In this document: piece by piece, positions 33,753-45,081 of the stretch | How the letters are laid out: every line of letters starts with the position of its first letter | How positions within the stretch are numbered: the stretch's first letter is position 1 | NCBI GenBank assembly: GCA_030867875.1 | Contig: JAOWCC010001589.1 | Location: 74,981,537-75,045,536 of the forward strand | Direction of reading: 5' to 3' | DNA length: 64,000 nt | Origin: Actinernus sp. WN-2022 | Taxonomy: Eukaryota > Cnidaria > Anthozoa > Actiniaria > Actinernidae | Notes under the pieces: generated by a model | The model's database searches: none | What the model saw: the letters and a program-made list of their open reading frames with translations, nothing else | Told to the model about the DNA's origin: nothing | Program-made: the position numbers and the translations under genes

Positions 33753-35247
33753 TCGAGGTCATGATGAGTGGACGTACGGACCTCGCCGGCTTTTGCCGGC
33801 CCGCTCACGCCATACACGTCGATCCGGCCCTCGTGCATCACGAGACTTTTGTAAATGGTTTTGAAAGGAAAGCGCGCGCGGAGTCGTGCGGGTCATGATA
33901 CTGAAGCTTATGTATATTCAATTTCTCAATGCCTCCTCCTAATTGAAAATTCTGAAGCACATGTCGGGGCCACAGGGGCGGGTATTGTAACAGCCAACTG
34001 CCCCCGATGGGCGGGGAAAAGGTCAAAATGTAACACTGTATAAATGTTACATTCCCCGCTATGTCCCGGGGGTCGGGGAGCCGGAGTTTCAATTGACTAG
34101 TGCATAATCAAGCCCAGAATCCTTAAAACTGTCATTTGAATATGTATGCACTTTACTATGTTTTGTTTTCAAATCAGTATTATTTTGTTTGATATGTACA
34201 TGTATCAGTGCCCTGATGTCACTGGAAGTCGTGTAAAATAAGTTTCACACGTCTTATTCTAGTGCAGAACACCGAGGTTGATAGTATTTATTTACCTTGA
34301 CAACTCCTCCATAACTACAAAGCGACCAATGTGTACCGTCTTCACTGTAACCTATGTTGTACAGCGTCACCCACTGGTCGTATCCTGGATATAGTCTGCC
34401 TTGTGTAGCCACCTTTGTCACCACCATCACACTACCTAAGTCAATCTGAAGGTATTCACCAGGATTTCCGTTTTTCGCTGACCACGCGCCTGTGTTTCTC
34501 TCGCTACGGAGATTGTGAAGACGGCCCCTCCACGGCTCGTACGCAATATTCCAGACAGAGGATGCAGCGATTTGAGAATTGTTTATTCGCCCGTCTTGCA
34601 TTCCAAGTGCAAAGCTACAATCTGATGAGTTTATTAAGAATAGTGATATACATTATATATCATTCGTTCTCGGACCTTTAAAGAAGACATAGATAAGACA
34701 AGAAGACAGAAGCGACACAAATAGACAGAGTAAAACTTTATATGTTTGACTCCTACGATTCAAAACAGAAACCGCGAAACTAGTCAGCAAATGGTTAAAT
34801 TGGCTTTAACCAATGGCAGCGCTTGTTTTATCGTGGAACATCATGTTATGACTCACTTTTACATTGGTAGCTGTTGCCATCGCTGTTCATAAAACATCTC
34901 TTACCAGAATCACGGCAGAACAAATCACTACAAGAACCAAAGGGATGTGGAAAATATATCATGTAGCTTCCATGAGCATTGGTGATCATGTCCTGAGGGT
35001 GGGAGAGGTGGGTAGCGTTGTTCAGTTCACATACATGGTCACCGTAGTTCATATTCACGTTGATGCTGTGACATTCCCAAGATAAAGCGCATCGGTTGAT
35101 ACAAACATCAAAGTCGCTTCTTTCGAATGTTTGGATTGCGTGACCACGAAGCACGTGACCATTCTGAGATTCAACAGTAGTACAAGACTTTGCAGTTGCT
35201 AGTCGCCATAGTAACTGCAGATTGGCGAACATAGTCAACAGTTTCAT
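32422..35247 (-). CDS. Copy C: secreted PAN/apple + F5/8 type C (discoidin) domain protein
   Basis: Three exons: 35247-34857 (391 nt, donor A|GTGAGT), 34621-34296 (326 nt, acceptor CATCAG, donor AAG|GTAAAT) and 32568-32422 (147 nt, acceptor TTACTAG, stop TGA). Phases 1 and 0 fit, giving 287 residues with no interruption. A signal peptide (MKLLTMFANLQLLWRLATAK) is followed by a PAN/apple domain (GHAIQTFERSDFDVCINRC; HVCELNNATHLSHPQDMI), a cysteine-rich EGF-like linker (CSDLFCRDSGKRCF), and a full discoidin domain (ALGMQDGRINNSQIAASS; YLQIDLGSVMVVTKVATQGR; TRYIRFIVKAW; RAELYGC). Likely an extracellular glycan- or lipid-binding protein. An upstream in-frame ATG at 35259 exists, but 35247 aligns with copies A and B. 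A LINE tail begins about 55 bp upstream, and intron 2 contains a 1.4 kb TIR element. Confidence 0.9.
32695..34104. mobile_element. 1.4 kb TIR element (PIF/Harbinger-like) in intron 2 of copy C
   Basis: TGCACTAGTCAATTGAAACC at 32695 is inverted at the right end (TTTCAATTGACTAGTGCA, ending 34104), and the pairing continues through CCCCGACCCCCGGGACATAG for about 50 bp. TAA flanks both sides (32692-32694, 34105-34107), the 3-bp target of PIF/Harbinger elements. No transposase ORF; a 22-G tract lies at 33243-33264. Without it intron 2 would be only about 0.3 kb. Confidence 0.8.
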
Positions 35248-35299
35248 TACTGGTGACATTAAAAATATAGAAAAGCTGTCCTGAAAAAAAAAATTGATA

Positions 35300-36715
35300 C
35301 ATCAAGTTCAAGTTCAAGTTTATTTCACACTATTTATAATATTTACAATAAGGAAAATAGATAAAATATATAAACAAAATAAGTACATGGAATAAATTAA
35401 AAGATTCAAGTATACAGTGGTCAAAGTAGCTAAAAGCTTTCGAGTTGGCCACTGCTTACATGGAAATAATAATTGAATAACTGAGCGTAATACATAGAAT
35501 ATATTAAATAAAGTATTGATTAGAATAACAAGTTGAACTTGAGAGGAACTACAATATGAGAAAACGAAAACGAATAATAAAAAAAAAAGTTATTAAGAGA
35601 AAAAAAGGAGAGAAAGAAAGAGAGGATTAGAAGGAGAAATAGTTATTGTGAGAAGATTTATAAACAAAGTAAAATGGTGCTCTTAAATTTAATGATTAAG
35701 GAGGTAAACTTTATATTGTTTTTTGAAATTGTTTGTTTTTGTTAGGTGCTTTAGGCTAGTAGGTATAGTTTCCCAAATTTTTGTAGCAGTGTATTTAAAA
35801 GTAAATTTACCTAAGTTGGTTCTAATTTTAGGGGGGTAGAAATTTTTTCCTAGCTGCATACCTGGTATTGTAATTATGTACATTTGTTACAGGTATTAGG
35901 AAATCGTGAAACACGGAGGGGATATCAGATGGATTATCGTATAGTTTATGTGTTAAGGTACAGATGTTCAACTTAACAATATTTTCAAATTTTAAAATGC
36001 TCAGAATTTGGTAATAAGGAGAAGCAGATTCTCTGTTGTTGGCAAAAAAGATACTTCGAATGCATTTATTTTGTTTAGTACATATTTTTGTTAAGTTGGT
36101 TGGGTATGTGTTTCCCCAGCTTATGGACCCATAGTTTAAATAGGGATATATAAGCGTATAATAGAGTTGTGACTGAGGTAATTCCGTAATTTGTAGAAAA
36201 TTCCTACATTTTTTGCTATCTTGTTATTGATATGGGTGATTTGACTTTTCCAATTGAGGTATTCATCTAAGTATATTCCTAAATATTTAATGTTCTTTTT
36301 CCTTTCAATATTTAGAATATTCATTTGTGGGAGGGTCTTTCTGGGTGAAGTAATTAACATATAATTGGTCTTTTTCATGTTGACAGAAAGTTTGTTAATA
36401 TTACAGTACCTGAGAAAATGTTTTAATTCAGTATTCATAACTGTTTCAAGTTCATTTGGATTTTTGCAAGAGTAAAATATATTGGCATCATCAGCAAAAA
36501 TTCGGAAAGATAATTTTGTTGATGAATTAGATATATCATTTATGTATAGGAGGAATAATAATGGCCCAAGCGTTGATCACTGAAGAATACCACAAACAAA
36601 ACTTAAAGGGTTTGATTCAGTATTTTCAATTTTTACATATAGGGTTCTATTCGAAAGATAGCTCCTGAACCAACAAGTGGTTGTCCACGTATTCCATACT
36701 TATATAGTTTCTTAT
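35300..36715 (-). pseudogene. CR1-like LINE copy 2, 5'-truncated
   Basis: Same family as 12042-15975. The 3' tail has TTGAAC units (35318-35302). Upstream on the minus strand come KIRTNLGKFTFKYTATKIWE, LSVNMKKTNYMLITS, IKYLGIYLDEYLNWKSQI, the catalytic FADDANIFYSC, LLYINDISN, and YKYGIRGQPL before truncation near 36715. A TGA replaces the glycine codon of the GILQGSTLGP motif seen in copy 1, and several frameshifts are present. Inactive. Confidence 0.85.
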
Positions 36716-37799
36716 AGTTTCTTATAGTTTCTTTACACCTTATTTAATAAATTGAAGTTAGTTTTTGTATGTGTATGTTCTATTAGTGATGATGATTTTT
36801 GTCATAACATGTTCTGTGGATCCATGAGGTGTACGCGTCTTCGCCGATTGGATCCACAGCTATTTTGGCCATTGTAGTATCCTACGTTTGTAAAATAGTG
36901 TTACGCGCGGTTTGCGGCCATATTCTCTAACTGCCCTCGACTTGTGATTAACCACCCTCTAGGGGTAATTAGCATATGTATGAGGAGAGCGAGAAATTAA
37001 CTACCATGCTAGATATAGATTCCTTCCCTTTCTTTTACCGAGAGAGAAATGAACCTCTGCACGCAAGCGACAGCTTTTCTATCGAGTATTCGCAAGACAC
37101 GTCATACGTTGACTTCACTTCCTCTCGGTGCGTCGAAGCGAAAGAAAGTTTGAAATATTGTTACCTGTAAAGACGACGAGAACTGCTTTACTGCCGAAGC
37201 GGGAGATCACAACTTGATGCAGTGCTCGAGTCGATGGATGGAGAACTTTCGCATTTCTTTGCTTTCTGGTCCCGATATCACCTTCTCGATTGACCTTTTA
37301 AACTCCTCCGAGCAAAATCTTGACCGAACGCACACAATGGGATATGGTCAGCCGACTCGTAAACGGCCAGTGTTTGAACTTTACGTGACATGCGTAAAAT
37401 GTAAACCAATCATCAACGGATTCCTATTTAATTTATTCGTCCACAGTTGTGGACGGCGGCTGGCCGGTTGCGTGCATAGGTTCCTCTTTCTCTCTTTCTC
37501 TTCCTTTCGTCTTGAGAGAGAGGGGGGGAGGAATCTTTGTCTAGCAGGGTAAAAATAAACCAGAACGAGTGCACTGCAGTAATACGAAGCTTTTGAGGGC
37601 CACAAGTTTGAAAGCTTTGCTTTTGGGTGTTACCCTCTTTAAATAAAGAATGTTATTATTATAAAACCCCACAAAAGCTCGAATCGCTAATGGTAGCTCG
37701 ACATAACCAAGCCAAGAAGGCCAGATGCGCCAAAGAAACACTGAACAAACACTCCAGATCGAAACTTGCTCAAAAACCAAGACAGCTCTCAACACAGAA
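36716..37799. other. Unassigned; possible LTR or leader of the gag relic
   Basis: Begins with three tandem CTTATAGTTT units at the LINE truncation. The rest includes an AATAAA at 37641 and lies directly upstream of a gag-like reading frame, so part may be a decayed LTR and leader. No LTR partner or primer-binding site could be fixed. Confidence 0.3.
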
Positions 37800-38065
37800 A
37801 TGGCAACAGCACTCCAACCATTTTCAAACGTCGATCTCAGTCAAGATTCTGCAGGCTCCCTAGGCCCAGGATGAAAGAGTCGGTTTCGATATATCTTGTC
37901 GTTGCATTGAATATTACTGACAATTAAGTCCCGACAAATAGCACTCCTGTTACACTACGTCGGCGAAGAGGTGAACGATATCTTCGAAACTCTAACAAAC
38001 ATGGAGAAGACGAAAGTCCAATCGACAATTAAGACATTTGATGCTCTAAGGGAGTGGTCATTATT
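37800..38065 (+). pseudogene. Ty3/Gypsy-like gag relic
   Basis: ATG at 37800 begins MATALQPFSNVDLSQDSAG. After two frame changes, YLVVALNITDN and SRQIALLLHYVGEEVNDIFE follow, then TLTNMEK. The ALLLHY.G.EV.DIF motif is characteristic of metaviral capsid-type gag proteins in invertebrate genomes. The sequence ends near 38065. No protease, RT or integrase is nearby. Confidence 0.55.
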
Positions 38066-38117
38066 TATGGTAGGGGGAATGATAATTGGAGAAATCAGTG
38101 TTAAAAACTTTTCGTGA

Positions 38118-38396
38118 CCCCCCCCCCCCCCCCCCCCTCCTCCCCTCTCAAGGGTGGAGGCAAACTTTTTGTGACGCCCAACAGCACCAGTCTAAACTTT
38201 TGTGACCCCCTCCCCCTGTTGAAGCTTACACTGTTTGAGGTTGGAATCCAAAAATATCACAATTATTACAACAACTAATGCTGCAATTATTTATATTTAC
38301 CAATACCATTTGACCTTCCACAGATTGTACACTCGTACATTTCTTTCAGTACAACTTTAACTACGTAAAATACACTCGGGGGGGGGGGGGGGGGGG
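38118..38396. repeat. Poly-C (20) and poly-G (19) tracts framing a short segment
   Basis: Twenty C at 38118-38137 and nineteen G at 38378-38396 enclose about 240 bp with CTTTTTGTGACGCCC and CTTTTGTGACCCCC repeats. The G tract marks the 5' boundary of the recognisable LINE that follows. Confidence 0.8.
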
Positions 38397-38584
38397 TAGT
38401 GGTCGGAGCATTTGGATATGTTCAACAAGGTTCAACAGATCAACAAGAACAGATTTGGAGGCGGCCAACTTTTGCTGAAATTCTCAGTAAACCTCGAGAA
38501 AGAGAAGTTGAACAAGAGAGCTGTGACCGTAGGTCTCTTGCTGAAGCATTGAAGCCGCTTGTTCAGTGGTTAAGTAACTCTTAA
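38397..38584 (+). pseudogene. C-terminal remnant of LINE ORF1
   Basis: An open frame running into the LINE: RRPTFAEILSKPRERE, RRSLAEALKPLVQWLSNS, stop at 38584, 53 bp before the ATG of ORF2. Position and proline/charged composition fit the end of an ORF1 (RNA-binding) protein. No zinc knuckle remains. Truncated at the poly-G tract. Confidence 0.45.
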
Positions 38585-38637
38585 TCTTTTACTTTAATTA
38601 ACTCAGTCAACTTTAACTGAAAGCTACCAGTAATAAT

Positions 38638-41600
38638 ATGCCATATCATTTACAACTAGGTGTCTGGAATAAACACGGTTTTAAACACAAGGAGTTAGGA
38701 AATAAGCTAAAACAACAGGGTATAAAAACAGATATAGAAAAACACGACATATATGGAATTGTAGAAACTCATGCTAGCAAAGAAAGTGATCTATTCATTG
38801 ATGGTTTTAAACATTACTCAAAACACAGAGCAAAATCTGGTAATAAACTTCATGGGGGTATAACAGTTTACGTGAACAAAAGAATAGCCAATGGTGTAAC
38901 ATACTTAGAAACAAATAATGACAATGCAGTATGGTGCAGACTAAACAAAACATATTTCAATATAACAAAGGATATTTATATAGGGACAGTCTATTTCAGC
39001 CCAGCTAGTTATGAAAAAACAAATAATGAAGACTACATAGCACAACTAGAAGATGAAATAATAAACTTTTCCTATAAGGGAAACGTAATTATACAAGGGG
39101 ATTTTAACGCGAGGACAGGTGAACATCAAGAGTATGTGTTACAAGATAATGATAATTTTGGCCTAGATTTACCAGAGGACTACTTAACTGACGTTGCTTT
39201 TAAAAGACAATCACAGGATAAAAATATAACTGACCCTAGGGGGAGAACATTACTAGAGGTTTGCATTGAAAACAACATGAGAATTTTGAATGGAAGATTA
39301 ATTGGAGATAACGAAGGAAAGAAAACTTGCTTTCAATATAATGGCAGCAGCCTAGTAGATTATGTTATTGCCAATCAAGATATTTTACAAGATTTCCAGT
39401 TTCTCAAAGTCCATTACCTAAAACCATACCTCTCTGATCACTGCCAAATCTCTTATGGCATTAGAATTCAATTCAATTTATCTAAAAACAACACAGCTGT
39501 GCAATATTGTCGTGTTAGGATGCATAAACAATTAGTATGGGATGACAATGCAAAGCTAAAGATTCCAGAACTATTGGAAACTAATTACGCAATCAAATTA
39601 GAAGAAACATTGACAAATTATAAACAAAATGAAAATGTAAACTTGTTAGTAGAGGAATTTACATCAATATTACAGAAAGTGAGCGAACAGGCAGGCTTAA
39701 AATACATTAACTGTAATCAACCAAAAAGAGGGAAGGTAACAAAGGAAAACAGTTGGTTCGATTTAGAATGCGAAACAGAAAAAAAGAAACTAGAGCAGTT
39801 AGGAAAAAAAATTATGCTGTGATCATAAAAACAGTAATCTAAGATCATGTTTACGAATAAAGAAAAGGAGGTTCAAAAATATGTGCAAATATAAGAAAAA
39901 TTCATTTTTCAAGAGGAAAATTCAAGAAATAGACTACGGAAACCCGAAACATACTTGGAAACAATTAAATAAAATATTCAATCTAAAGAACAAGAAAACA
40001 CGTACTAGTTCAATAGGCATTGATGACTTTTACAAGTTCTTTAAGAAACAAAATGTAGAACTTTATGAACATGCTGATATCTGTGACTCGAACTCGACCA
40101 CTACGACAACTGATTCACAAGGCCCACTAGATTATGAGATAACAGAAAATGAACTAAATGAATCGCTGAATCAACTGAAAAATAGCAAATCTCCTGGAAG
40201 AGATAATATTTTAAATGAATTACTGAAGATTGGCAAAGAACACCTGAAATCTCCACTTCGAAAACTGTTTAACCTAATTCTTAAATCAGGCCGTTTCCCA
40301 GAAGAATGGAGCTTTGGACACATAATCCCCATATATAAAAAGGGGATCACGACAACGTTGAAAACTATAGAGGTATAACTTTATTGTCATCGTTAGGAAA
40401 ATTATTCACCTCAATACTAAATAGAAGACTATATGAATACCTAGTAACAAAGGGAATACTTAAACCCGAACAAGGCGGTTTTAGAAAAAAACACAGTACC
40501 ATAGACAATATGCTGATACTTAAGGCATTGATTGACAAATACGTTAAAAGCAAACCTAAGAAAAAAAGAAACTTGCTGTTTTCCTGCTTTGTAGACTTCA
40601 GAAAAGCATTCGATAGCATACCAAGAGTTAAATTTTTTGAAAAAGTAAAAAATGTAGGAATCACAGGCAATTTCTTGTCAATTCTCGTTTCTATGTACTC
40701 TAATGACGAATCGGCAGTAAAGATCGACAATTCGGTAACACAGAGTTTTCAGTGCCTTGTGGGCGTCAAACAAGGATGCATGCTGTCGCCCACACTTTTT
40801 AATTTATTTGTATGTGACTTACCAGATTCATTTAATAGACCAGATTCAGATTTAGTAGAAATACATAATCAACAAATCAGCTGCCTCTTATACGCTGATG
40901 ATTTAGTCATATTGTCAAAAACTGAAAAAGGGCTACAGAATCAGCTACAGTACTTATATAACTATTGTAATATGTCCAAGATTAGTGTAAACTTAGAAAA
41001 AACTAAGATACTGATATTTAACAACAATGGTAAAAGAATGAATAATTACCAATTTTATTATAACAACACGAAACTGGAAAATGTAAAATCATATAAATAT
41101 CTAGGTTTGATGTTCACCACACTCGGTACCTTCGATTTAGCAAGGCAAGAATTGAAGAAAATAGCACTCAAAGCATTGTTTAAATTACGCAGAGATATGG
41201 GTAGATATTTTAGATCTGATATTACGTTAACGATCAAATTATTTGACACACTTATCAAACCCATATTACTGTACGGCAGTGAAATATGGGCAGTAGATAT
41301 AAAGAAAAAAGCTGACAAAGACCCAGCCGAACTGGTGCACCTTAAATTCTGTAAAATATTACTTGGAGTTAACAAGACAGCTACAAATAACGCATGCAGA
41401 GCGGAATTAGGCAGATTACCTATAAAAATTGACGCAATTCATAGAAGTATCAAATTCTGGTCAAAATTCATGATGTCAGATAAAACAAAGCTTTCGGATC
41501 AAGTGATACTTGACGGTCTTTATTGTAATCACCCGCTCAGCTGGACAGAAAAACTCAAATATGTAATTGAGAGAATGGGATATGGCTATATTTGGTATGA

Positions 41601-42141
41601 AAACCATGCAATCCAAACGAGTACTGATTGGAAACTAACACTTAGACAAATGAAACAAAGACTCTGTGATATTGAATTTCAAACTTGGATTGAGGAAATT
41701 CACAATGATCAACGCAGAGATTCGGCACAAAGTAATAAACTTAGAACGTATAGAATATTCAAAACAGACCACAATCAAGAAGAATACCTGGTCAATATTT
41801 CTAACATTAAACACAGAATAGCACTAACAAAACTTCGCATCAGTAATCATTGTCTTCAAATTGAAACGGGTAGACATCAAAGGCCCTACCAAAAACCAGA
41901 AGAAAGAATTTGTCCAAAATGTTTTAAAGAACCAGAAGACGAAAAACATTTCTTAATAAGATGCCAGTTCTATGTCACAAGACGCAATTCTTTCCTTAAA
42001 GACCTAGAAAAAGCCCTAAAAAGAAACTTAAAATACTTGAGTGATGACGAGGTATTCTTACTAATGATCAATCCCCCAAATACGGTGCAAAAAATGATGG
42101 CAAAATATATTTACGAATGTCTCGAAGTTAGGAACAAATAA
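38638..42141 (+). pseudogene. LINE ORF2: endonuclease-reverse transcriptase, two single-base frameshifts
   Basis: Nearly complete non-LTR retrotransposon polyprotein, about 1168 codons. The N-terminal endonuclease (from 38638) shows GIVETHA, VIIQGDFNAR, MRILNGRLIGDN, SSLVDYVIA and YLSDHC. RT motifs include SPGRDNILNELLK, YRGITLLSSLGKL, GGFRKKHSTIDNM, CFVDFRKAFDSI, VKQGCMLSPTLFNL, catalytic LLYADDLVIL and KISVNLEKTK. A C-terminal zinc-knuckle-like CPKCFKEPEDEKHFLIRC follows. The frame changes at an A8 run (about 39806) and at AAAAAGGGG (about 40343). Both are homopolymers, so a recent loss of function or a sequencing error is equally possible. Clade: CR1/Jockey group, not resolved further. Tandem ATGTCT units end the element near 42277. 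Confidence 0.9.
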
Positions 42142-42277
42142 TTGAACCCGTGTTGTACATATCATATAGCTATTTTAATTTAACTTAATTAAGGTAATAT
42201 AAATATTATTGTTATTTGGATATTTACCGATGTAGTTCAATCTACAAGGTCCAAATAAAGTTATGTCTATGTCTATG
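42142..42277 (+). repeat. LINE 3' UTR with ATGTCT tandem tail
   Basis: After the ORF2 stop come GTCCAAATAAAG and TTATGTCTATGTCTATG. An AATAAA-type motif followed by a hexanucleotide tail marks the 3' end of the element. Confidence 0.7.
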
Positions 42278-42464
42278 AAACCAAGGTATACCTGAGGTAT
42301 ATTATTAATATCACCAAACTTACTGATACAGGAGGCAGTAATACCAACTCTCCCGGATATGATAATGCGGGAGTCTCCAGATTCTGGACCTCACCCGGTT
42401 ATGGAGAATGGAGAAACAAGCTTCGTAGGCTGATTTCCTATTTCTCAATATTTATCGTGTAAAG

Positions 42465-42571
42465 ATGGCTATTTCACAAGGATTGGTTCCTGTCCGTAAA
42501 CTTCTAAAGAAAATTGGACACATCGAACTTACTCCTGGAGGATTAGACTATCATTTGTGCTCGCCGATACG
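42465..42571 (+). CDS. First coding exon of an unidentified gene, copy in unit C
   Basis: ATG at 42465 reads MAISQGLVPVRKLLKK, GHIELTPGGLDYH and ends ATACG|GTAAGG in phase 2, like the copy at 24990-25114. Upstream homology continues (CCTATTTCTCAATATTTA). Indels between the copies are 3 and 15 nt. It would be divergent from copy C, with the LINE at 38.4-42.3 kb inserted between. Downstream exons were not identified, so it may be a pseudogene. Confidence 0.45.
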
Positions 42572-42599
42572 GTAAGGGGGAAATATTATTTTCTTCGAT

Positions 42600-43890
42600 T
42601 TCCATCTTAAATATCAATTTATAAACTCTTAGGAGTCATTTTTGCAGTAAAATCCCATACAAGTACTGTTAGCACAGTTCGATGTGACTGTGTTAATAGT
42701 GAATTTGGACACATCAAATTAAACAACCACTTCTTAATATTTCAGTACTAGTGATACTGCACATGGAGTTCTAACTTAATACACATACTGTCATACATGT
42801 ATATGCTGTCCTTTTTAACAGAAAAGCTTCAGAAACGAACGAATCTGAACACCCCTAATCTCAGGCTTAGACTCCGCGCGGGCAGAGGAACTCGGACTCA
42901 GATCTCGCACGGTAACTAGTTAGAAAATAGCAAGGGAAGAAACTAAAGCCACGTGATAATTTGAGTAAGAAATAAACGGGTCCGGTTTCAACAAATTCGT
43001 ATTTTTTTGCTACCAACATCTTTTTCCTTTCAGAAGAGGGATGCCAATATTTTGGTGAACTTGTTCATTTCAAATCACTAAAACTAAATGGCTCGATACA
43101 TGGAACGGAAGAAATTTCGCACAGATAACTGACAACCTTGATCAATCGGTTAGTGACGTCAGTAGGGTTGGATTACCAGCATTTCGATAATTCCCTGGGA
43201 GAAGCGACAAAAGCGAAACTGTATTTACTGTATTTTCGGAAGCCGAATTCCAATTATTGTACTATCAGTGTGTATAGACTGATCACCTGTGCCTCTGCTA
43301 GTGGAATCTCGGGCTGATTTTGGGAAGTTTAATGTGATTTTCAAGTCTTCAAGTGTCCTGTTGACTGGCGACGAGGAAATTTTGAAACAATGAATGAAAA
43401 CGGAACCGAAAATGCACGGCATTCATCTCGCTCATACAACTGCCCAAGAATAGCTTAGATTAAACAAGGACAAAAAACCTGCAAAGTAAGCCAAGTTTAC
43501 TTTTGCATGTTCTTTTAATTGTGTTATTTACGATCTCTTGACAAGAAATCATTGCAAGCTCGTCAGTGTGAACCGTTGGCGTTTGAAATCGTGTTCAAAG
43601 TTGCCTGAAGAATTCTGACTTGCTAATATACTAATTTGAATATAATGCTTCTACAGAACTGGAATTTAATTTTCAGCTTCGATAGTTTCTTTCAGTTTTC
43701 TTTTCGGCGATTATAAGTGACAGAGTTTATTCGTTGAGATGTATAAAGGCTTTTATAAAACGGCAAAGTCACGACAACTGTTTTATATACATATTTTAAA
43801 TCCAAGTCAACGAAACAAACACATAAATATCGCTATAACCAATATTCTAACCATAAGCAAACCAAAAAAATTTGAATTCTGTAATCGTGG
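42600..43890. other. No gene recognised
   Basis: AT-rich sequence with short frames on both strands. It lies between two blocks homologous to 24.9-26.0 kb, so it may contain diverged intron of the duplicated gene. Confidence 0.4.
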
Positions 43891-43892
43891 AA

Positions 43893-43965
43893 TTGAATTT
43901 AGAAGCAGTGCGAACTTGATACCAGGGGGCAATTGATGTAGCACAACACGCGCGTCTGAAATTTC
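43893..43965. repeat. Block shared with 25948-26028
   Basis: ATTTAGAAGCAGTGCGAACTTGATACCAG then ATTGATGTAGCACAACACGC match the block at 25.95 kb without the long G tract. Confidence 0.6.
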
Positions 43966-43969
43966 TGGC

Positions 43970-45078
43970 GATGTTTCAAAGTAATGGTATGCTGTTCAAT
44001 ATCTTCGCGCATGCTAATATCCCCAAGCTGCACTCGGTATCCGTGTAGAATGAGACACTCGTTGTCTTCGTTTTGAGGTCTATAAACGGCATGAAATATA
44101 AATATTAAGCCTGTAATATGTGATTATTTGCTGGAGTGAAGTTCAAGGACGCCGTCATAAAGATATGGTGGTACGAAATACCTCAACACGCTAACTGACT
44201 AAATTATGATTCAAATGGATCTGCTATGTGAGCGCTGTTACTCTTACCTTCTATCGCATTCGAAAGATCCAGTACGGCCGTGTAAGTTTGCTATGCATGT
44301 TTCAAGACATTCTGTCATATCATTCTGTCATATCATATATATCATTCTTTCATATCATATACAACTTACAACATTACAACTTTAGTTTGGGTAACAAATC
44401 AAGACATCATTGAAGAACTTGCCAGAAGACCTTCAAACTAGCGACAGAGTTGGTAAAAGTATTTTCTCCCCTTTCGCTACCTCAAACGCGTCCATCTTGT
44501 AAATTATGTACCAGACGTTCTTTGCTAGTTTATCTATGAAGTAGTACCAACACAGGCTTACCATCCTCCAGGTTTGTATTTCAAATTGGTTTTGTTTTAA
44601 TTCCCTGTGCTTACGAATTGAAAGATTACTGAGAAACTTTAATTTCACTCCTGGGATGAACCGTTAGCGATACTGTGCTCTAAATATACTTAAGAAATAA
44701 AAATCGAGTACTGTGTGGTATTTTTTTTACGGAGAAACTGTTTTATTTAGCGAGTTTAGCGAAAGAGAATTCTGGGTAAAGAATATACATAGAAATAAAA
44801 TTATCATATTAAGTCCCGCCCCATTCGATTCAACTTTTCTGGCGATGGTGATCGTTAGTGAGACCTTCCCGTCATACTAACACTGTCATAATGGTGCAGT
44901 TTACAGAGGTATCGATGTCCCATGCTGCGTTGGAAGACAGGTGTGATTCGATAGGAGGCGACTACTAGTTAAATAAAGTCTTAATTACACTGCTGAATCC
45001 CAAATTAAAGTTGAACCAAACGTGTAATGTGCTATAAAACAGAATGTACTCATTATCTGCATGTATAAAAAAAAACAC
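43970..45078. other. No gene recognised
   Basis: AT-rich, with TCATATCAT-type short tandem repeats at about 44310-44360. No supported gene. Confidence 0.4.
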
Positions 45079-45081
45079 TAA

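Noticed and set aside
41058..41375. Minus-strand frames inside the LINE polymerase regions (also 40365-40730 and 50428-50883)
   Set aside because: Shadows of the LINE coding strand, with no independent motif.
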